Origin: Flavivirga spongiicola
GTDB lineage: Bacteria > Bacteroidota > Bacteroidia > Flavobacteriales > Flavobacteriaceae
Assembly (NCBI RefSeq): GCF_030540825.1
Contig: NZ_JAUOEO010000001.1
Coordinates: 4,353,001-4,417,000 of the forward strand
DNA length: 64,000 nucleotides
Direction: 5' to 3'
Part shown: positions 25,859 through 35,753 of the stretch, piece by piece
How the letters are laid out: the number at the start of each line of letters is the position of its first letter
Numbering within the stretch: the first letter of the stretch is position 1
The notes under the pieces: generated by a model
What the model saw: only the letters and a program-made list of their open reading frames with translations
Database searches by the model: none
What the model was told of the DNA's origin: nothing
Position numbers and translations under genes: made by a program

Positions 25859-27253
25859 TTAAGCCTGAATATTCGCAATAGCTCCTATCTCCTCAATAAA
25901 TTTATCAGCCAAAGTATCCGCTGCTTCCTGGGACTTTGCTTCGGTATAAATCCTGATAATAGGCTCTGTATTACTTTTACGAAGATGTACCCAACTTTCA
26001 GAAAAATCTATTTTAACACCATCAATAGTGGTTAACTCTTCATTTTTATAACGATCTTCCATAGCTTTTAAAATCCCATCAACATCCAACTCCGGGGTTA
26101 ACTGGATTTTCTTTTTACTCATAAAGTAGTTAGGGTATGTTTTTCTAAGTTCACTAACACTTATATTTTTATCTGCTAATAAACTCAAAAACAAAGCAAC
26201 TCCCACCAAGGCATCACGACCATAATGAGACTCTGGGTAAATAATACCTCCATTACCTTCTCCACCTATAACAACCTTATTCTTCTTCATAAGGTTTACA
26301 ACATTCACCTCACCTACTGCACTTGCTTCATAAGTACCTCCATGTTTTTCAGTAATATCTTTTAATGCTCTTGTAGAACTCATATTACTAACAGTATTCC
26401 CTGGCGTTCTACTCAATACATAATCTGCACAAGCCACTAAGGTATATTCTTCACCGAACATCTCTCCATTTTCATCCATAAAAGCCAAACGATCCACGTC
26501 AGGATCTACAACAATACCAAAATCTGCTTTATGTTTTTTTACTTCTGCAGATAAATCTGTTAAATGCTCTTTTAAGGGTTCTGGGTTATGCGGAAACCGT
26601 CCGTTTGGGTCACAGTATAATTTTATAACATCTACACCTAATCGTTCTAATAGTAACGGAATAGCAATACCTCCTGTTGAATTCACACCATCTACCACGA
26701 CTCTAAAACGTGCTTGTTCTATTGGTTTTACAGTTACTAGTGGTAAATCTAAAACCTCAATAATATGTAAATCAATATACGCTTTGTTTTTTGTTATTTT
26801 CCCTAAGCTATCAACATCAGCAAAATTCATATGGTCGCTTTCTGCTATGTCTAAAATTTTCGCACCTTCTACAGCATTTAAAAATTCCCCTTTTTCATTT
26901 AACAACTTTAAAGCATTCCATTGTTTTGGGTTGTGGCTTGCTGTTAGTATAATACCTCCATCTGCATGTTCCATAGGCACAGCAACTTCAACTGTTGGTG
27001 TTGTAGAAAGCCCAACATCAACCACATGAATCCCCATACCCACTAAGGTATTCATTACTAAGTTCTGAACCATTTTTCCAGAAATACGAGCATCTCTACC
27101 AACAACAACACGATAATTTTCTTTTTCTCTATTCTGTTTTAACCAAGTACCATAAGCTGCTGCAAATTTCACAGTATCAATGGGTGTTAGGTTTTCACCT
27201 ACTTGTCCGCCTATAGTTCCTCTAATCCCTGAAATTGATTTTATAAGTGTCAT
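25859..27253 (-). CDS. glmM: Phosphoglucosamine mutase
   Basis: A 464-residue alpha-D-phosphohexomutase. The phosphorylated Ser is Ser106 in TASHNP. The Mg-binding loop is D250-P-D252-V-D254-R, the sugar loop is GGEGNGGIIYPE, and the phosphate loop is RKSNTEPIIR. It converts glucosamine-6-P to glucosamine-1-P for UDP-GlcNAc, peptidoglycan and LPS. Assignment within the mutase family (glmM against phosphomannomutase types) rests on the usual single-copy Bacteroidota annotation. An open frame follows its stop directly. Confidence 0.9.
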   Translation of the reverse strand: MTLIKSISGIRGTIGGQVGENLTPIDTVKFAAAYGTWLKQNREKENYRVVVGRDARISGKMVQNLVMNTLVGMGIHVVDVGLSTTPTVEVAVPMEHADGGIILTASHNPKQWNALKLLNEKGEFLNAVEGAKILDIAESDHMNFADVDSLGKITKNKAYIDLHIIEVLDLPLVTVKPIEQARFRVVVDGVNSTGGIAIPLLLERLGVDVIKLYCDPNGRFPHNPEPLKEHLTDLSAEVKKHKADFGIVVDPDVDRLAFMDENGEMFGEEYTLVACADYVLSRTPGNTVSNMSSTRALKDITEKHGGTYEASAVGEVNVVNLMKKNKVVIGGEGNGGIIYPESHYGRDALVGVALFLSLLADKNISVSELRKTYPNYFMSKKKIQLTPELDVDGILKAMEDRYKNEELTTIDGVKIDFSESWVHLRKSNTEPIIRIYTEAKSQEAADTLADKFIEEIGAIANIQA

Positions 27254-27277
27254 GTTATTATTTTGAAATTAAAAAAG

Positions 27278-27285
27278 CAAATATA
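27278..27285 (-). promoter_or_regulatory. -7 element of glmM (TATATTTG)
   Basis: The minus strand reads TATATTTG, 24 bases before the glmM start. There is no clear -33 TTG; the upstream side is occupied by GGAATT-type inverted repeats. Confidence 0.4.
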
Positions 27286-27286
27286 C

Positions 27287-27319
27287 AATTCCAAAACTGG
27301 AATTCTTAAAACGGAATTC
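27287..27319. promoter_or_regulatory. Operator-like GGAATT repeats between glmM and the acpH-like gene
   Basis: AATTCC (27287-27292) and GGAATT (27299-27304) form an inverted repeat with a 6-bp spacer, and a third GGAATTC follows at 27313-27319. They lie just upstream of the glmM -7 box and 14 bp before the divergent start codon. A regulator-binding role is inferred from position only. Confidence 0.3.
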
Positions 27320-27332
27320 GTAAATTTCACAA

Positions 27333-27932
27333 ATGAATTATTTAGCTCATATTTACCTTTCTGGCGAAAACGATTTAGTAACTATTGGTAATTTTATTGC
27401 AGATGGCATTAAAGGGAAAGATTATAAAAAATATCCAAAAAACATTCAAACAGGTATTTTATTACATCGAAATATAGACACCTATACAGATGCACATAAA
27501 ACAGTTAGACTAAGCACTAAAAGGTTGCACGAGAAGTATGGACATTATTCAGGTATCATTGTTGACATTCTTTACGATCATTTTCTTGCAAAAAACTGGA
27601 GCAAGTATAGCACCATATCTTTAGAAGAATATGTAAATACTTTTTATGATTCTTTAGAAGAACATTACAACATACTTCCTTTACGAATACAAAAAATGAT
27701 GCCATATATGATAGCTGATAATTGGCTTTTAAGTTATGCTTCTATAGATGGTATTTCCAGAGTTTTGGAAGGTATGAATAGAAGAACTAAAAATAGATCC
27801 GGGATGAATGAGGCCATTGTTGAACTTGAAGCGTTCTATAAAGAATTTGAAAATGAATTTACTGTCTTTTTTAATGAATTAATTACCTTTTCCAAGCAAA
27901 AACTTAAAGAATTAAACAAAAAAGTGGTTTAG
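27333..27932 (+). CDS. acpH: Acyl carrier protein phosphodiesterase homologue (DUF479)
   Basis: A 199-residue protein of the AcpH family, which removes phosphopantetheine from holo-ACP. The N-terminal NYLAHIYLSG and GNFIADGIKG match the family, as do GILLHRNIDTYTDAH (~46) and DILYDHFLAKNW. The conserved His/Asp residues suit a metal-dependent HD-like hydrolase. Biochemical activity in Bacteroidota has not, to my knowledge, been shown, so the symbol is by homology. Divergent from glmM. Confidence 0.85.
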   Translation: MNYLAHIYLSGENDLVTIGNFIADGIKGKDYKKYPKNIQTGILLHRNIDTYTDAHKTVRLSTKRLHEKYGHYSGIIVDILYDHFLAKNWSKYSTISLEEYVNTFYDSLEEHYNILPLRIQKMMPYMIADNWLLSYASIDGISRVLEGMNRRTKNRSGMNEAIVELEAFYKEFENEFTVFFNELITFSKQKLKELNKKVV

Positions 27933-28121
27933 ACTACCCTTATCCTGTCAAACTGAGCACATATTTTTATAATTGGCTCTAAAATGCCTTTTCATCTTCA
28001 CATTTTGTCTTTTTATTACTCCGTAGTGATGTTATGCAGCTCTAAAAAACTTTAATTTGGGAATAAAATCACTATTTTTCGCACAAATCAAAAAAGTTTA
28101 AACTATTCTAAAGAATAAATC

Positions 28122-29810
28122 ATGAAACAACTAATATATACGATCTTATTATTAACCCTTTATGTTTCTTGTAAAAAAACAGTTGAACCTAGCAAAACAG
28201 GTTTAATAACCAAAAATGCCATGGTAGTTTCGGCAAGAGTAGAAGCTTCAAAAATTGGTAGTGACATTCTTAAAAAAGGAGGTAATGCTTTTGATGCCAT
28301 GGCCGCTACACAATTAGCTTTAGCAGTTGCATACCCCTATGCAGGAAACATCGGAGGAGGTGGTTTTATGGTATACCGAAAAGCTAATGGAGAGATTGGC
28401 GGGTTGGATTTTAGAGAAAAAGCTCCACTAGCAGCTACAACAGATATGTACTTAGACGAAGACGGTAATGTTATACCTGAAAAAAGCACTTTGGGGGCTA
28501 TGGCTGTGGGTGTACCAGGGACTATTGCTGGGGTTTTTGCTGTGCATGAAAAATTTGGGAGCTTATCTATAGAAGACATTATTAAACCGGCTATTGAGTT
28601 AGCATACAGGGGCGTTATTGTCACAAAAAAGCAAGAAGAAAAGATTGCGCATTATATGCCATTGTTTAAACGGGCGAATAAATATTCTACTTTGTTTCAC
28701 AAACCATGGAAAAAAAATGACACTATTAAATATGAGGCTTTGGCAAAAACACTAACCAGAATTATGACTCATGGGAAGGACGAATTCTATAAAGGTGATA
28801 CGGCAAAGCGTTTAGCTAAGTTTATTCAAGAAAATGGAGGTATACTTACCGAAGAAGACCTAGCTAGGTACGAAGTAAAATGGCGAGATCCCGTAAGCTT
28901 TAAATATGATGATTTAAATATCATTTCCATGTCACCTCCTTCAAGCGGTGGCGTATGTTTAGCACAAATAATGAAAATGATTGAACCTTTTCATCTTGAT
29001 GAGTACGGACATAATTCACTCAAAACCATTCAAGTCATTGCTGAAGCTGAACGACGAGCCTATGCCGACAGAAGCTTTTATTTAGGTGACCCTGATTTTG
29101 TTGACATCCCCATAGAAACACTTACCCAAAAAGCATACTTAAATAAAAGGATGTCCGACTTTTCTTTTAAAAAAGCCACTTTGTCCAGTGATGTATCACA
29201 CGGAGACATCCAGGTTATTGAAAGCAATGAAACGACCCACTACTCCATTATTGATACTTTTGGAAACACAGTCTCGGTAACAACCACCATAAATGGGGCC
29301 TATGGTTCTAAATTATATTGTTCGGATTTAGGTTTCTTTTTAAATAATGAAATGGATGACTTTAGTAGTAAACCGGGAGTCCCAAATATGTTTGGGGTAA
29401 CTGGCGGCGAAGCTAATAGTATTTTACCCGAAAAACGAATGTTAAGTTCCATGACACCAACTATAGTAGAAAAAGATGGTAAGCTGTTAATGTCTATTGG
29501 CACACCAGGGGGTTCAACCATCATAACGTCTGTATTACAAACTATTTTAAATGTTCACGAATTTAATATGACCATGCAAGAAGCAGTTGACGCACCACGT
29601 TTTCACCATCAATGGCTCCCTGACGAAATCCGAATGGAACCAAATTCCTTTAATGATACTTTGATTTTTCAGCTCGAAAAGCTAGGGTATTCCATAAACG
29701 AAAAAGATTCACCAGTAATTGGCAAGGTCGATGGAATACTTGTTTTAAATGACGAATTGTTAGAGGGAGGTGCAGATCATCGAGGTGATGATACAGCCGT
29801 CGGTTTTTAA
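28122..29810 (+). CDS. ggt: Gamma-glutamyltransferase
   Basis: A 562-residue Ntn-hydrolase precursor with a lipoprotein-type signal (lipobox YVSC, Cys ~17). The large subunit includes NAFDAMAA, GNIGGGGFMVYR and DFREKAP. Autocleavage and catalysis are at Thr371 in ETTHYS, matching Thr391 of E. coli GGT. The small subunit contains GNTVSVTTTINGAYGS, LNNEMDDFS, SSMTPTI and GTPGGS. It hydrolyses glutathione and other gamma-glutamyl compounds, here probably anchored in the envelope. Confidence 0.97.
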   Translation: MKQLIYTILLLTLYVSCKKTVEPSKTGLITKNAMVVSARVEASKIGSDILKKGGNAFDAMAATQLALAVAYPYAGNIGGGGFMVYRKANGEIGGLDFREKAPLAATTDMYLDEDGNVIPEKSTLGAMAVGVPGTIAGVFAVHEKFGSLSIEDIIKPAIELAYRGVIVTKKQEEKIAHYMPLFKRANKYSTLFHKPWKKNDTIKYEALAKTLTRIMTHGKDEFYKGDTAKRLAKFIQENGGILTEEDLARYEVKWRDPVSFKYDDLNIISMSPPSSGGVCLAQIMKMIEPFHLDEYGHNSLKTIQVIAEAERRAYADRSFYLGDPDFVDIPIETLTQKAYLNKRMSDFSFKKATLSSDVSHGDIQVIESNETTHYSIIDTFGNTVSVTTTINGAYGSKLYCSDLGFFLNNEMDDFSSKPGVPNMFGVTGGEANSILPEKRMLSSMTPTIVEKDGKLLMSIGTPGGSTIITSVLQTILNVHEFNMTMQEAVDAPRFHHQWLPDEIRMEPNSFNDTLIFQLEKLGYSINEKDSPVIGKVDGILVLNDELLEGGADHRGDDTAVGF

Positions 29811-29881
29811 AGTTTTCCTTTCTCTAAAACAATAGTATTTAATAATTTAGCTCTAAGTATCAAAAACTACACAAAGGTTTT

Positions 29882-30604
29882 ATGACGAAGAAATCAAAAA
29901 AAATATTTAAGATAATATCTGGAGTAGTCATATTTTTAACACTACCTAGTTTATTGTTCTTTGGTTTTTTATTTTTCAAATACAACGAAAATTTACCTAA
30001 CGGTATTCAAGGTGAAGAAGCAGATGCCCTAGCTTATAATATGCTCGAAGCCTTAGACTATAATGCCTTTAAAAATACGAATCATATAGAATGGACATTC
30101 AAGAAAAGACATCATTACAAATGGGATAAAGAAAATAATACTTGCGACGTTTATTGGAAAGAATTTAAAGTAAATTTAGATTTAAATGACCATACTCAAA
30201 GTAAAGCTTATGTACACAGTTTTAAAGTTGAGAGTGATATGGCTAAAGAATTAAAAACAAAAGCTTTAAAGTACTTTAATAATGATTCCTTTTGGCTGGT
30301 AGCTCCCTATAAGGTTTTTGATAAAGGCGTGGAGCGTCGACTTGTAAAGCTTGAAAATGGCGATAAAGCACTTTTGGTTACCTATACTTCTGGAGGGTCC
30401 ACTCCAGGAGATTCTTATTTATGGCTGCTTGACGATTCTGGTAAACCAACAGCCTTTAAAATGTGGACATCAATACTACCCATTGATGGTCTAGAAGCCT
30501 CATGGAGTAACTGGACAACCACTGAAAGTGGTGCACAATTACCAACATTTCATAAAATGCTTGTTTTAGGTTTGGAGATAGGTGATGTTAAAGGAACCAA
30601 TTAA
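29882..30604 (+). CDS. Membrane-anchored hypothetical protein
   Basis: A 240-residue protein. A basic N-terminus (MTKKSKK) and one transmembrane segment (~10-32) leave a periplasmic domain with strand-rich sequence (VYWKEFKVNLDLN, FWLVAPYKVFD, LLVTYTSGGSTPGDSYLWLLDDSG). The last part resembles the lipid-carrier LolA/DUF-type 'predicted outer-membrane lipoprotein sorting' fold, which I state only as a possibility. It starts 71 bp after ggt on the same strand and could be co-transcribed. Confidence 0.7.
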   Translation: MTKKSKKIFKIISGVVIFLTLPSLLFFGFLFFKYNENLPNGIQGEEADALAYNMLEALDYNAFKNTNHIEWTFKKRHHYKWDKENNTCDVYWKEFKVNLDLNDHTQSKAYVHSFKVESDMAKELKTKALKYFNNDSFWLVAPYKVFDKGVERRLVKLENGDKALLVTYTSGGSTPGDSYLWLLDDSGKPTAFKMWTSILPIDGLEASWSNWTTTESGAQLPTFHKMLVLGLEIGDVKGTN

Positions 30605-30633
30605 GCTATTAGATGAATATAAAATAACATTTA

Positions 30634-31275
30634 TCAAAGCTCATCATAATAATTTACCACCACTCCATGCCGGTCTCTATCAATGGCATAATAACCAATT
30701 GCGACACCTCTGCTTCTTTGTGTCATCATAGCCTGATAGTGCCCCCCATTTGGTCCTTCTTCATAAAAAAGTTTAGGCACCCACCAAATTGATTTTTCAA
30801 CAGTCCCGCTCGAGGCGTCACCTCCACGTCCACCACCAGCTGCACCCTGTGATCTCCAGCCACATCCATCACTCCAATGATAAACATCATTTTCTGCGGC
30901 TAATCTAGCCTCACGGGCGGCACAAAGCTCATATTCAATAGCACGTACATATGGAGGCAGACCGTGCTTAGCACGATATTCATTAATCTGATTAAGACCA
31001 TACTCACCCACATCAACATAGCCACAATAGGGATCATCTGTCATAAGTTGCATTTCACCATTGTTGCATAAGTTTTCTGGATTTCCGTCATCATCAGGTA
31101 CCCTCCCTACTAAAGAGGCTGTTAATCTTGACAGAACTTCTTGCTCATCAATTCCTAAATCTATCATTGGCCCATGTTGTGGTGCATCCTCTTTAGAGCA
31201 AGAAAATGATAAAAAAAGAAGCTGGTAAAAAATGACTAACAGCCATTTACATGACTTTATTTGGAAAAGTTCCAT
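30634..31275 (-). CDS. CAP-domain (SCP-like) lipoprotein 2
   Basis: A 213-residue protein with lipobox SFSC (Cys ~26). The CAP domain covers ~90-210: INEYRAKHGLPPY, then ARLAAENDVYHWSDGCGW, a Gly-rich loop (AAGGGRGGD), GGHYQAMM and RGVAIGYYAIDR. It contains five extra Cys residues that could form disulphides. It is distantly related to the CAP protein at 7714 but longer. It is convergent with the preceding gene. Envelope location; function unknown. Confidence 0.8.
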   Translation of the reverse strand: MELFQIKSCKWLLVIFYQLLFLSFSCSKEDAPQHGPMIDLGIDEQEVLSRLTASLVGRVPDDDGNPENLCNNGEMQLMTDDPYCGYVDVGEYGLNQINEYRAKHGLPPYVRAIEYELCAAREARLAAENDVYHWSDGCGWRSQGAAGGGRGGDASSGTVEKSIWWVPKLFYEEGPNGGHYQAMMTQRSRGVAIGYYAIDRDRHGVVVNYYDEL

Positions 31276-31520
31276 AATGTAGTACGTTTTATAGATTTGG
31301 GAATCTTTAAAACGAATTTACAGTTTCAAAATTCTAAATTAAAATAAAACCGCATTAATTCGATGAACGCAACTATCTAAATATAAAAAACACTTATTTG
31401 CTTTTTATTTAATACAAACGTCACATACCAACAATACGAAACCTATTACTCCTTAGAAATAGTCTATTTTAACAAGTTCACGAAGTTGTAGACGTCCCAT
31501 AGCCTAACAACTCCTTTTAC

Positions 31521-32042
31521 TTACTTCCGCTGCCCTACAAAATTATGACTCTTAGACTTAAACAATATATTAAAACTAGTTAGACTACCGTAAATTCTGG
31601 TAATGTATTGCTGTAAATCTATTTTACCTTGTTCATCTAAATCACTAGAGTTTATACGTTGCTCCATAACCCGCAATCGATCCCTAACCATTGTTATTTT
31701 ATGAAAAAAAGTATCAATTGGTAATTCGTAAGATTTTAAACCTTCATCAGCTGGCTCTAAAATTAACTTCCCCCCTTTATATTTATCTGCAATAGGCACA
31801 ACCTCACTGGTATCACTCCATTTTTTTAAAATGTTTACCAAACTACTTTCAACATCAAAAAAGCTAACCGTATCCACATCTCCATCAGCAGCCTCAATAA
31901 TCTCAAATTCACTATCTAAATCGATGGTTTCTAATCCCCTTTCTATAAAAGTTACCCAATAATGTTGTGTAGTCACATTGGTTACTACACCTTTTCCATA
32001 TTCCGAATGATTAATCCTTGATCCTATTCCTAATAATTTCAT
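31521..32042 (-). CDS. Conserved hypothetical protein with KOW/helicase-tail-like N-terminus
   Basis: A 173-residue cytoplasmic protein. Residues 5-40 (GIGSRINHSEYGKGVV, then YWVTFIERGLETIDLD) resemble the small beta-barrel seen at the C-terminus of UvrD/PcrA helicases and in CarD-like proteins ('V-x-H-x-x-YG-x-G-x-V'). The rest is mainly helical (FFHKITMVRDRLRVMEQRIN). It could bind RNA polymerase or nucleic acid; this is inferred from fold similarity only. Confidence 0.7.
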   Translation of the reverse strand: MKLLGIGSRINHSEYGKGVVTNVTTQHYWVTFIERGLETIDLDSEFEIIEAADGDVDTVSFFDVESSLVNILKKWSDTSEVVPIADKYKGGKLILEPADEGLKSYELPIDTFFHKITMVRDRLRVMEQRINSSDLDEQGKIDLQQYITRIYGSLTSFNILFKSKSHNFVGQRK

Positions 32043-32293
32043 TTTAATGTTTTTATTTTTTATAAAAGTGCAAAGTCACATCTTAGTTTCATTGACCAAA
32101 TATGCTAATTTTTTCATGATTTTTTATTAAAATTGCAATAAAAACAGTTTTCGTCCCCCTTAAACAGAGTTGGCTCTTACAGAAATTTCAAGTACTCAAA
32201 AAATTCATAGTTTCTTGAGAAATGATTGAAAAAATAGCAATAAACATATATCTTTATCGCAACTTTTCATCTAACCTAAAAAGTATTTTATTT

Positions 32294-32647
32294 ATGAAAA
32301 ATTTAATTTTTATAATGTTTTCTTTAATTTTTTGTTTTTTAACAAATGCACAAAATAAACCAGAAATTGGAGACGAACTAGTTATAAACGCTCCAAGCAG
32401 AACTAACTATAATCATATAGATTTTCCAAAGCTTAATTTCCTAGTTAAAAGAGGCAAGCCAGCAAATTATAAAAGTGTTTATGGTAATAAGGTAGTTGTT
32501 AAGAACATTATTAATGATGACAACGGAAATATTTATGTTATTCTTGAAAAAAAGAATGGTAAAAAATTCTTTGGATTTCTTAATAAGGTAAAAGCAAATT
32601 ACAATAAATCATTAGAGTCCAAGGAATTGACAGTAATAAAACAATAG
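32294..32647 (+). CDS. Small secreted hypothetical protein
   Basis: A 117-residue protein with a signal peptide (MKNLIFIMFSLIFCFLTNAQ). I start at 32294 because an in-frame ATG 24 codons upstream would precede the signal peptide with a polar stretch. The mature part is basic, with beta-rich segments (YKSVYGNKVVVKNI, GNIYVILEKKNGKKFFGFL). There is no known domain. It stands alone between a minus-strand gene and uvrA. Confidence 0.65.
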   Translation: MKNLIFIMFSLIFCFLTNAQNKPEIGDELVINAPSRTNYNHIDFPKLNFLVKRGKPANYKSVYGNKVVVKNIINDDNGNIYVILEKKNGKKFFGFLNKVKANYNKSLESKELTVIKQ

Positions 32648-32813
32648 TTCCGCAAGAGTTCTAATATTTACACCTTGTAAACATAAAGTATTGCTCTTTT
32701 AATTTAAATATTTTACTCTTCTTAAACCATACCCTTTAAATTGTTTAATAAGTCTAAATAAAGTTTACAAAAATTTAACTTCTAAAATCGTAACTTCGCA
32801 GTTTTGCAATTTT

Positions 32814-35663
32814 ATGAGTCAATTTAATGATTTTATTGAAGTAAAAGGTGCCCGTGTGCATAACCTTAAAAATATTGATGTTTCTATCCCAAGAGAGCAA
32901 CTTGTAGTTATAACGGGTCTGTCTGGTAGCGGAAAATCATCTTTAGCTTTCGATACTATTTATGCCGAAGGACAACGCCGATACATTGAAACATTCTCTG
33001 CCTATGCAAGACAATTTCTAGGTGGTTTAGAAAGACCTGATGTTGATAAAATTGATGGACTCTCTCCTGTTATTGCTATCGAACAAAAAACAACAAGTAA
33101 GTCACCAAGATCTACTGTTGGTACTATTACTGAGATTTATGATTTCATGCGTTTACTGTTTGCAAGAGCTAGTGATGCGTATAGTTACAATACAGGAGAC
33201 AAAATGGTAAGTTACAGTGACGAGCAAATCAAAGAGCTCATAATTAGTGATTTTAGTGGAAAACGCATAAATATACTAGCACCTGTAGTACGTTCACGTA
33301 AAGGACATTATCGTGAATTATTCGAGCAAATTTCAAAACAAGGCTTTGTAAAAGTAAGAACAGACGGCGAAATCAAAGACCTCACAAAAGGCATGAAACT
33401 AGACCGTTATAAAACACACGATATTGAAATCGTCATTGATAGGTTAGTTATTGATGCATCAGCAGATAACGACAAGCGTCTTACCGAAACTATAAATACG
33501 GCAATGTATCACGGTGAAGACGTTCTCTTGGTTATTGATCAGGACACCAACGAAACTCGCTATTTTAGTAGAAATTTAATGTGTCCGTCTTCTGGGATTT
33601 CATACCCAAACCCAGAACCTAATAATTTCTCTTTCAATTCACCTAAAGGAGCTTGTTCAAATTGTAATGGTATTGGAGAGTTATATCAAGTAAACGAAAA
33701 TAAAATTGTTCCAGACGACAGTTTATCAATAAAAGCTGGAGCATTAGCGCCTCACGGACCAGAAAAGAACAGTTGGATATTTAAACAGTTTGAAACCATT
33801 GCGCAACGTTTCAATTTTAAATTAACTGATGTTTATAAAGATATTCCCAAGGAAGCCAAACAAATGATTTTGTATGGTGGGAATGAAAAGTTTTCCGTAG
33901 AAAGTAAAACACTCGGGGTTACCCGAGATTATAAAATAGATTTTGAAGGCGTCGCTAACTTTATTGAAAATCAATACAGAACAGCCGAATCCACCTCTTT
34001 AAAACGCTGGGCAAAAGAATATATGGATAAAATTGAATGTCCGGAATGTCATGGCTCCAGATTAAAAAAAGAATCACTTTATTTCAAAATAAATAATAAA
34101 AACATAGCAGAACTCGCCAACACAGACGTTGATGAATTAGCAACTTGGTTTAATAGCTTACATGAGCATTTATCAGAGAAACAACTCAAAATAGCAGAAG
34201 AAATTTTAAAAGAAATAAGGTCTAGACTGCAGTTTTTATTAGATGTAGGATTAAATTATTTATCACTAAACAGAAGCTCTAAATCTTTATCTGGTGGGGA
34301 AGCACAACGCATACGTTTGGCAACTCAAATTGGCTCACAATTAGTTGGCGTATTGTATATTTTGGATGAACCTAGCATTGGCTTGCATCAACGTGATAAT
34401 GAAAAACTAATTAACTCCTTAATATCGCTTCGCGATATTGGAAATTCGGTTATAGTTGTAGAGCATGACAAAGACATGATCGAACGTGCCGATTATGTTA
34501 TTGATATTGGGCCGAAAGCTGGAAAACATGGTGGTGAAATAATTAGTATTGGTAACCCTGATGAATTAAAAACACATAATACCTTAACTGCCGATTATTT
34601 AAACGGTAATAAAGAAATTGAAATCCCTAAAAAACGCAGACAAGGCAACGGTGAGTTTTTAGTACTAAAGGGCTGTACAGGAAACAATTTAAAAAATGTA
34701 TCTATAAAACTTCCTTTAGGAAAAATGATAGGAGTTACTGGTGTTTCTGGTAGCGGAAAATCTACATTAATCAATGAGACCCTCTACCCTATTTTAAATG
34801 CGCATTATTTTAATGGCGTAAAAAAACCAATGCCATATAAAAGTATAAAAGGTTTAGAGCATATTGATAAAGTGATTGATATCAACCAATCTCCCATTGG
34901 CAGAACACCACGAAGTAATCCGGTGACATATACAGGCACTTTTAGTGAAATTAGAGCTTTATATGCTAAAATTCCGGAAGCCATGATTCGTGGTTATAAA
35001 GCGGGGCGTTTTAGTTTTAATGTAAAGGGAGGTCGTTGTGAAACTTGTCAAGGTGGCGGTTTACGAGTTATAGAAATGAATTTTCTTCCAGATGTATATG
35101 TTGAATGCGAAACCTGTCAAGGCAAGCGTTTTAATAGAGAAACACTGGAGATTCGTTATAAGGGAAAATCGATTAGTGATGTATTAAACATGACTATTAA
35201 CGAAGCTGTTAAATTTTTTGAGCACATTCCTAAAATCTATAATAAACTAAAAACCATTAAAGATGTTGGTTTAGGTTATATCACCCTAGGACAGCAAAGT
35301 ACCACACTTTCCGGTGGGGAAGCACAACGCATTAAATTGGCAACAGAATTAAGCAAGCGTGATACTGGAAACACTTTTTATATTCTTGATGAACCCACAA
35401 CAGGTCTACATTTCGAAGATATACGAGTGCTTATGATTGTACTTAACAAACTAGCAGACAAAGGAAATACTGTACTCATTATAGAACACAATTTAGATGT
35501 TATAAAAACCGTTGACCATATTATTGATATAGGCTATGAAGGCGGACAAGGTGGTGGCCAAATTATTGTTGAAGGATCACCTGAAGAAGTGATTAAGCAT
35601 AAAAAAAGCTACACCGCTAAATTCCTTAAAAGAGAATTAAATTCAGTAAGCAGTATTCAGTAA
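32814..35663 (+). CDS. uvrA: Excinuclease ABC subunit A
   Basis: A 949-residue damage-recognition ATPase of nucleotide excision repair. It has two ABC modules: Walker [10 protein letters not shown] (~34) and GVSGSGKST (~643), each with a LSGGEAQRI signature and ILDEP Walker B. The second zinc finger is intact (CETCQGG at ~743, CETCQGKR at ~766) and a further CPECHGSRL is at ~408. In the N-terminal finger the first pair reads CPSSG, so one expected Cys is Ser, while CSNC is kept. Otherwise the length and order are typical. Confidence 0.98.
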   Translation: MSQFNDFIEVKGARVHNLKNIDVSIPREQLVVITGLSGSGKSSLAFDTIYAEGQRRYIETFSAYARQFLGGLERPDVDKIDGLSPVIAIEQKTTSKSPRSTVGTITEIYDFMRLLFARASDAYSYNTGDKMVSYSDEQIKELIISDFSGKRINILAPVVRSRKGHYRELFEQISKQGFVKVRTDGEIKDLTKGMKLDRYKTHDIEIVIDRLVIDASADNDKRLTETINTAMYHGEDVLLVIDQDTNETRYFSRNLMCPSSGISYPNPEPNNFSFNSPKGACSNCNGIGELYQVNENKIVPDDSLSIKAGALAPHGPEKNSWIFKQFETIAQRFNFKLTDVYKDIPKEAKQMILYGGNEKFSVESKTLGVTRDYKIDFEGVANFIENQYRTAESTSLKRWAKEYMDKIECPECHGSRLKKESLYFKINNKNIAELANTDVDELATWFNSLHEHLSEKQLKIAEEILKEIRSRLQFLLDVGLNYLSLNRSSKSLSGGEAQRIRLATQIGSQLVGVLYILDEPSIGLHQRDNEKLINSLISLRDIGNSVIVVEHDKDMIERADYVIDIGPKAGKHGGEIISIGNPDELKTHNTLTADYLNGNKEIEIPKKRRQGNGEFLVLKGCTGNNLKNVSIKLPLGKMIGVTGVSGSGKSTLINETLYPILNAHYFNGVKKPMPYKSIKGLEHIDKVIDINQSPIGRTPRSNPVTYTGTFSEIRALYAKIPEAMIRGYKAGRFSFNVKGGRCETCQGGGLRVIEMNFLPDVYVECETCQGKRFNRETLEIRYKGKSISDVLNMTINEAVKFFEHIPKIYNKLKTIKDVGLGYITLGQQSTTLSGGEAQRIKLATELSKRDTGNTFYILDEPTTGLHFEDIRVLMIVLNKLADKGNTVLIIEHNLDVIKTVDHIIDIGYEGGQGGGQIIVEGSPEEVIKHKKSYTAKFLKRELNSVSSIQ

Positions 35664-35753
35664 CAGTTAATAGTAAATCAAATAGATAAATAGTTTAGAT
35701 TTATACAAAATTCAAATACACGAATAAACAGATAACCATATAAACATTTATAT

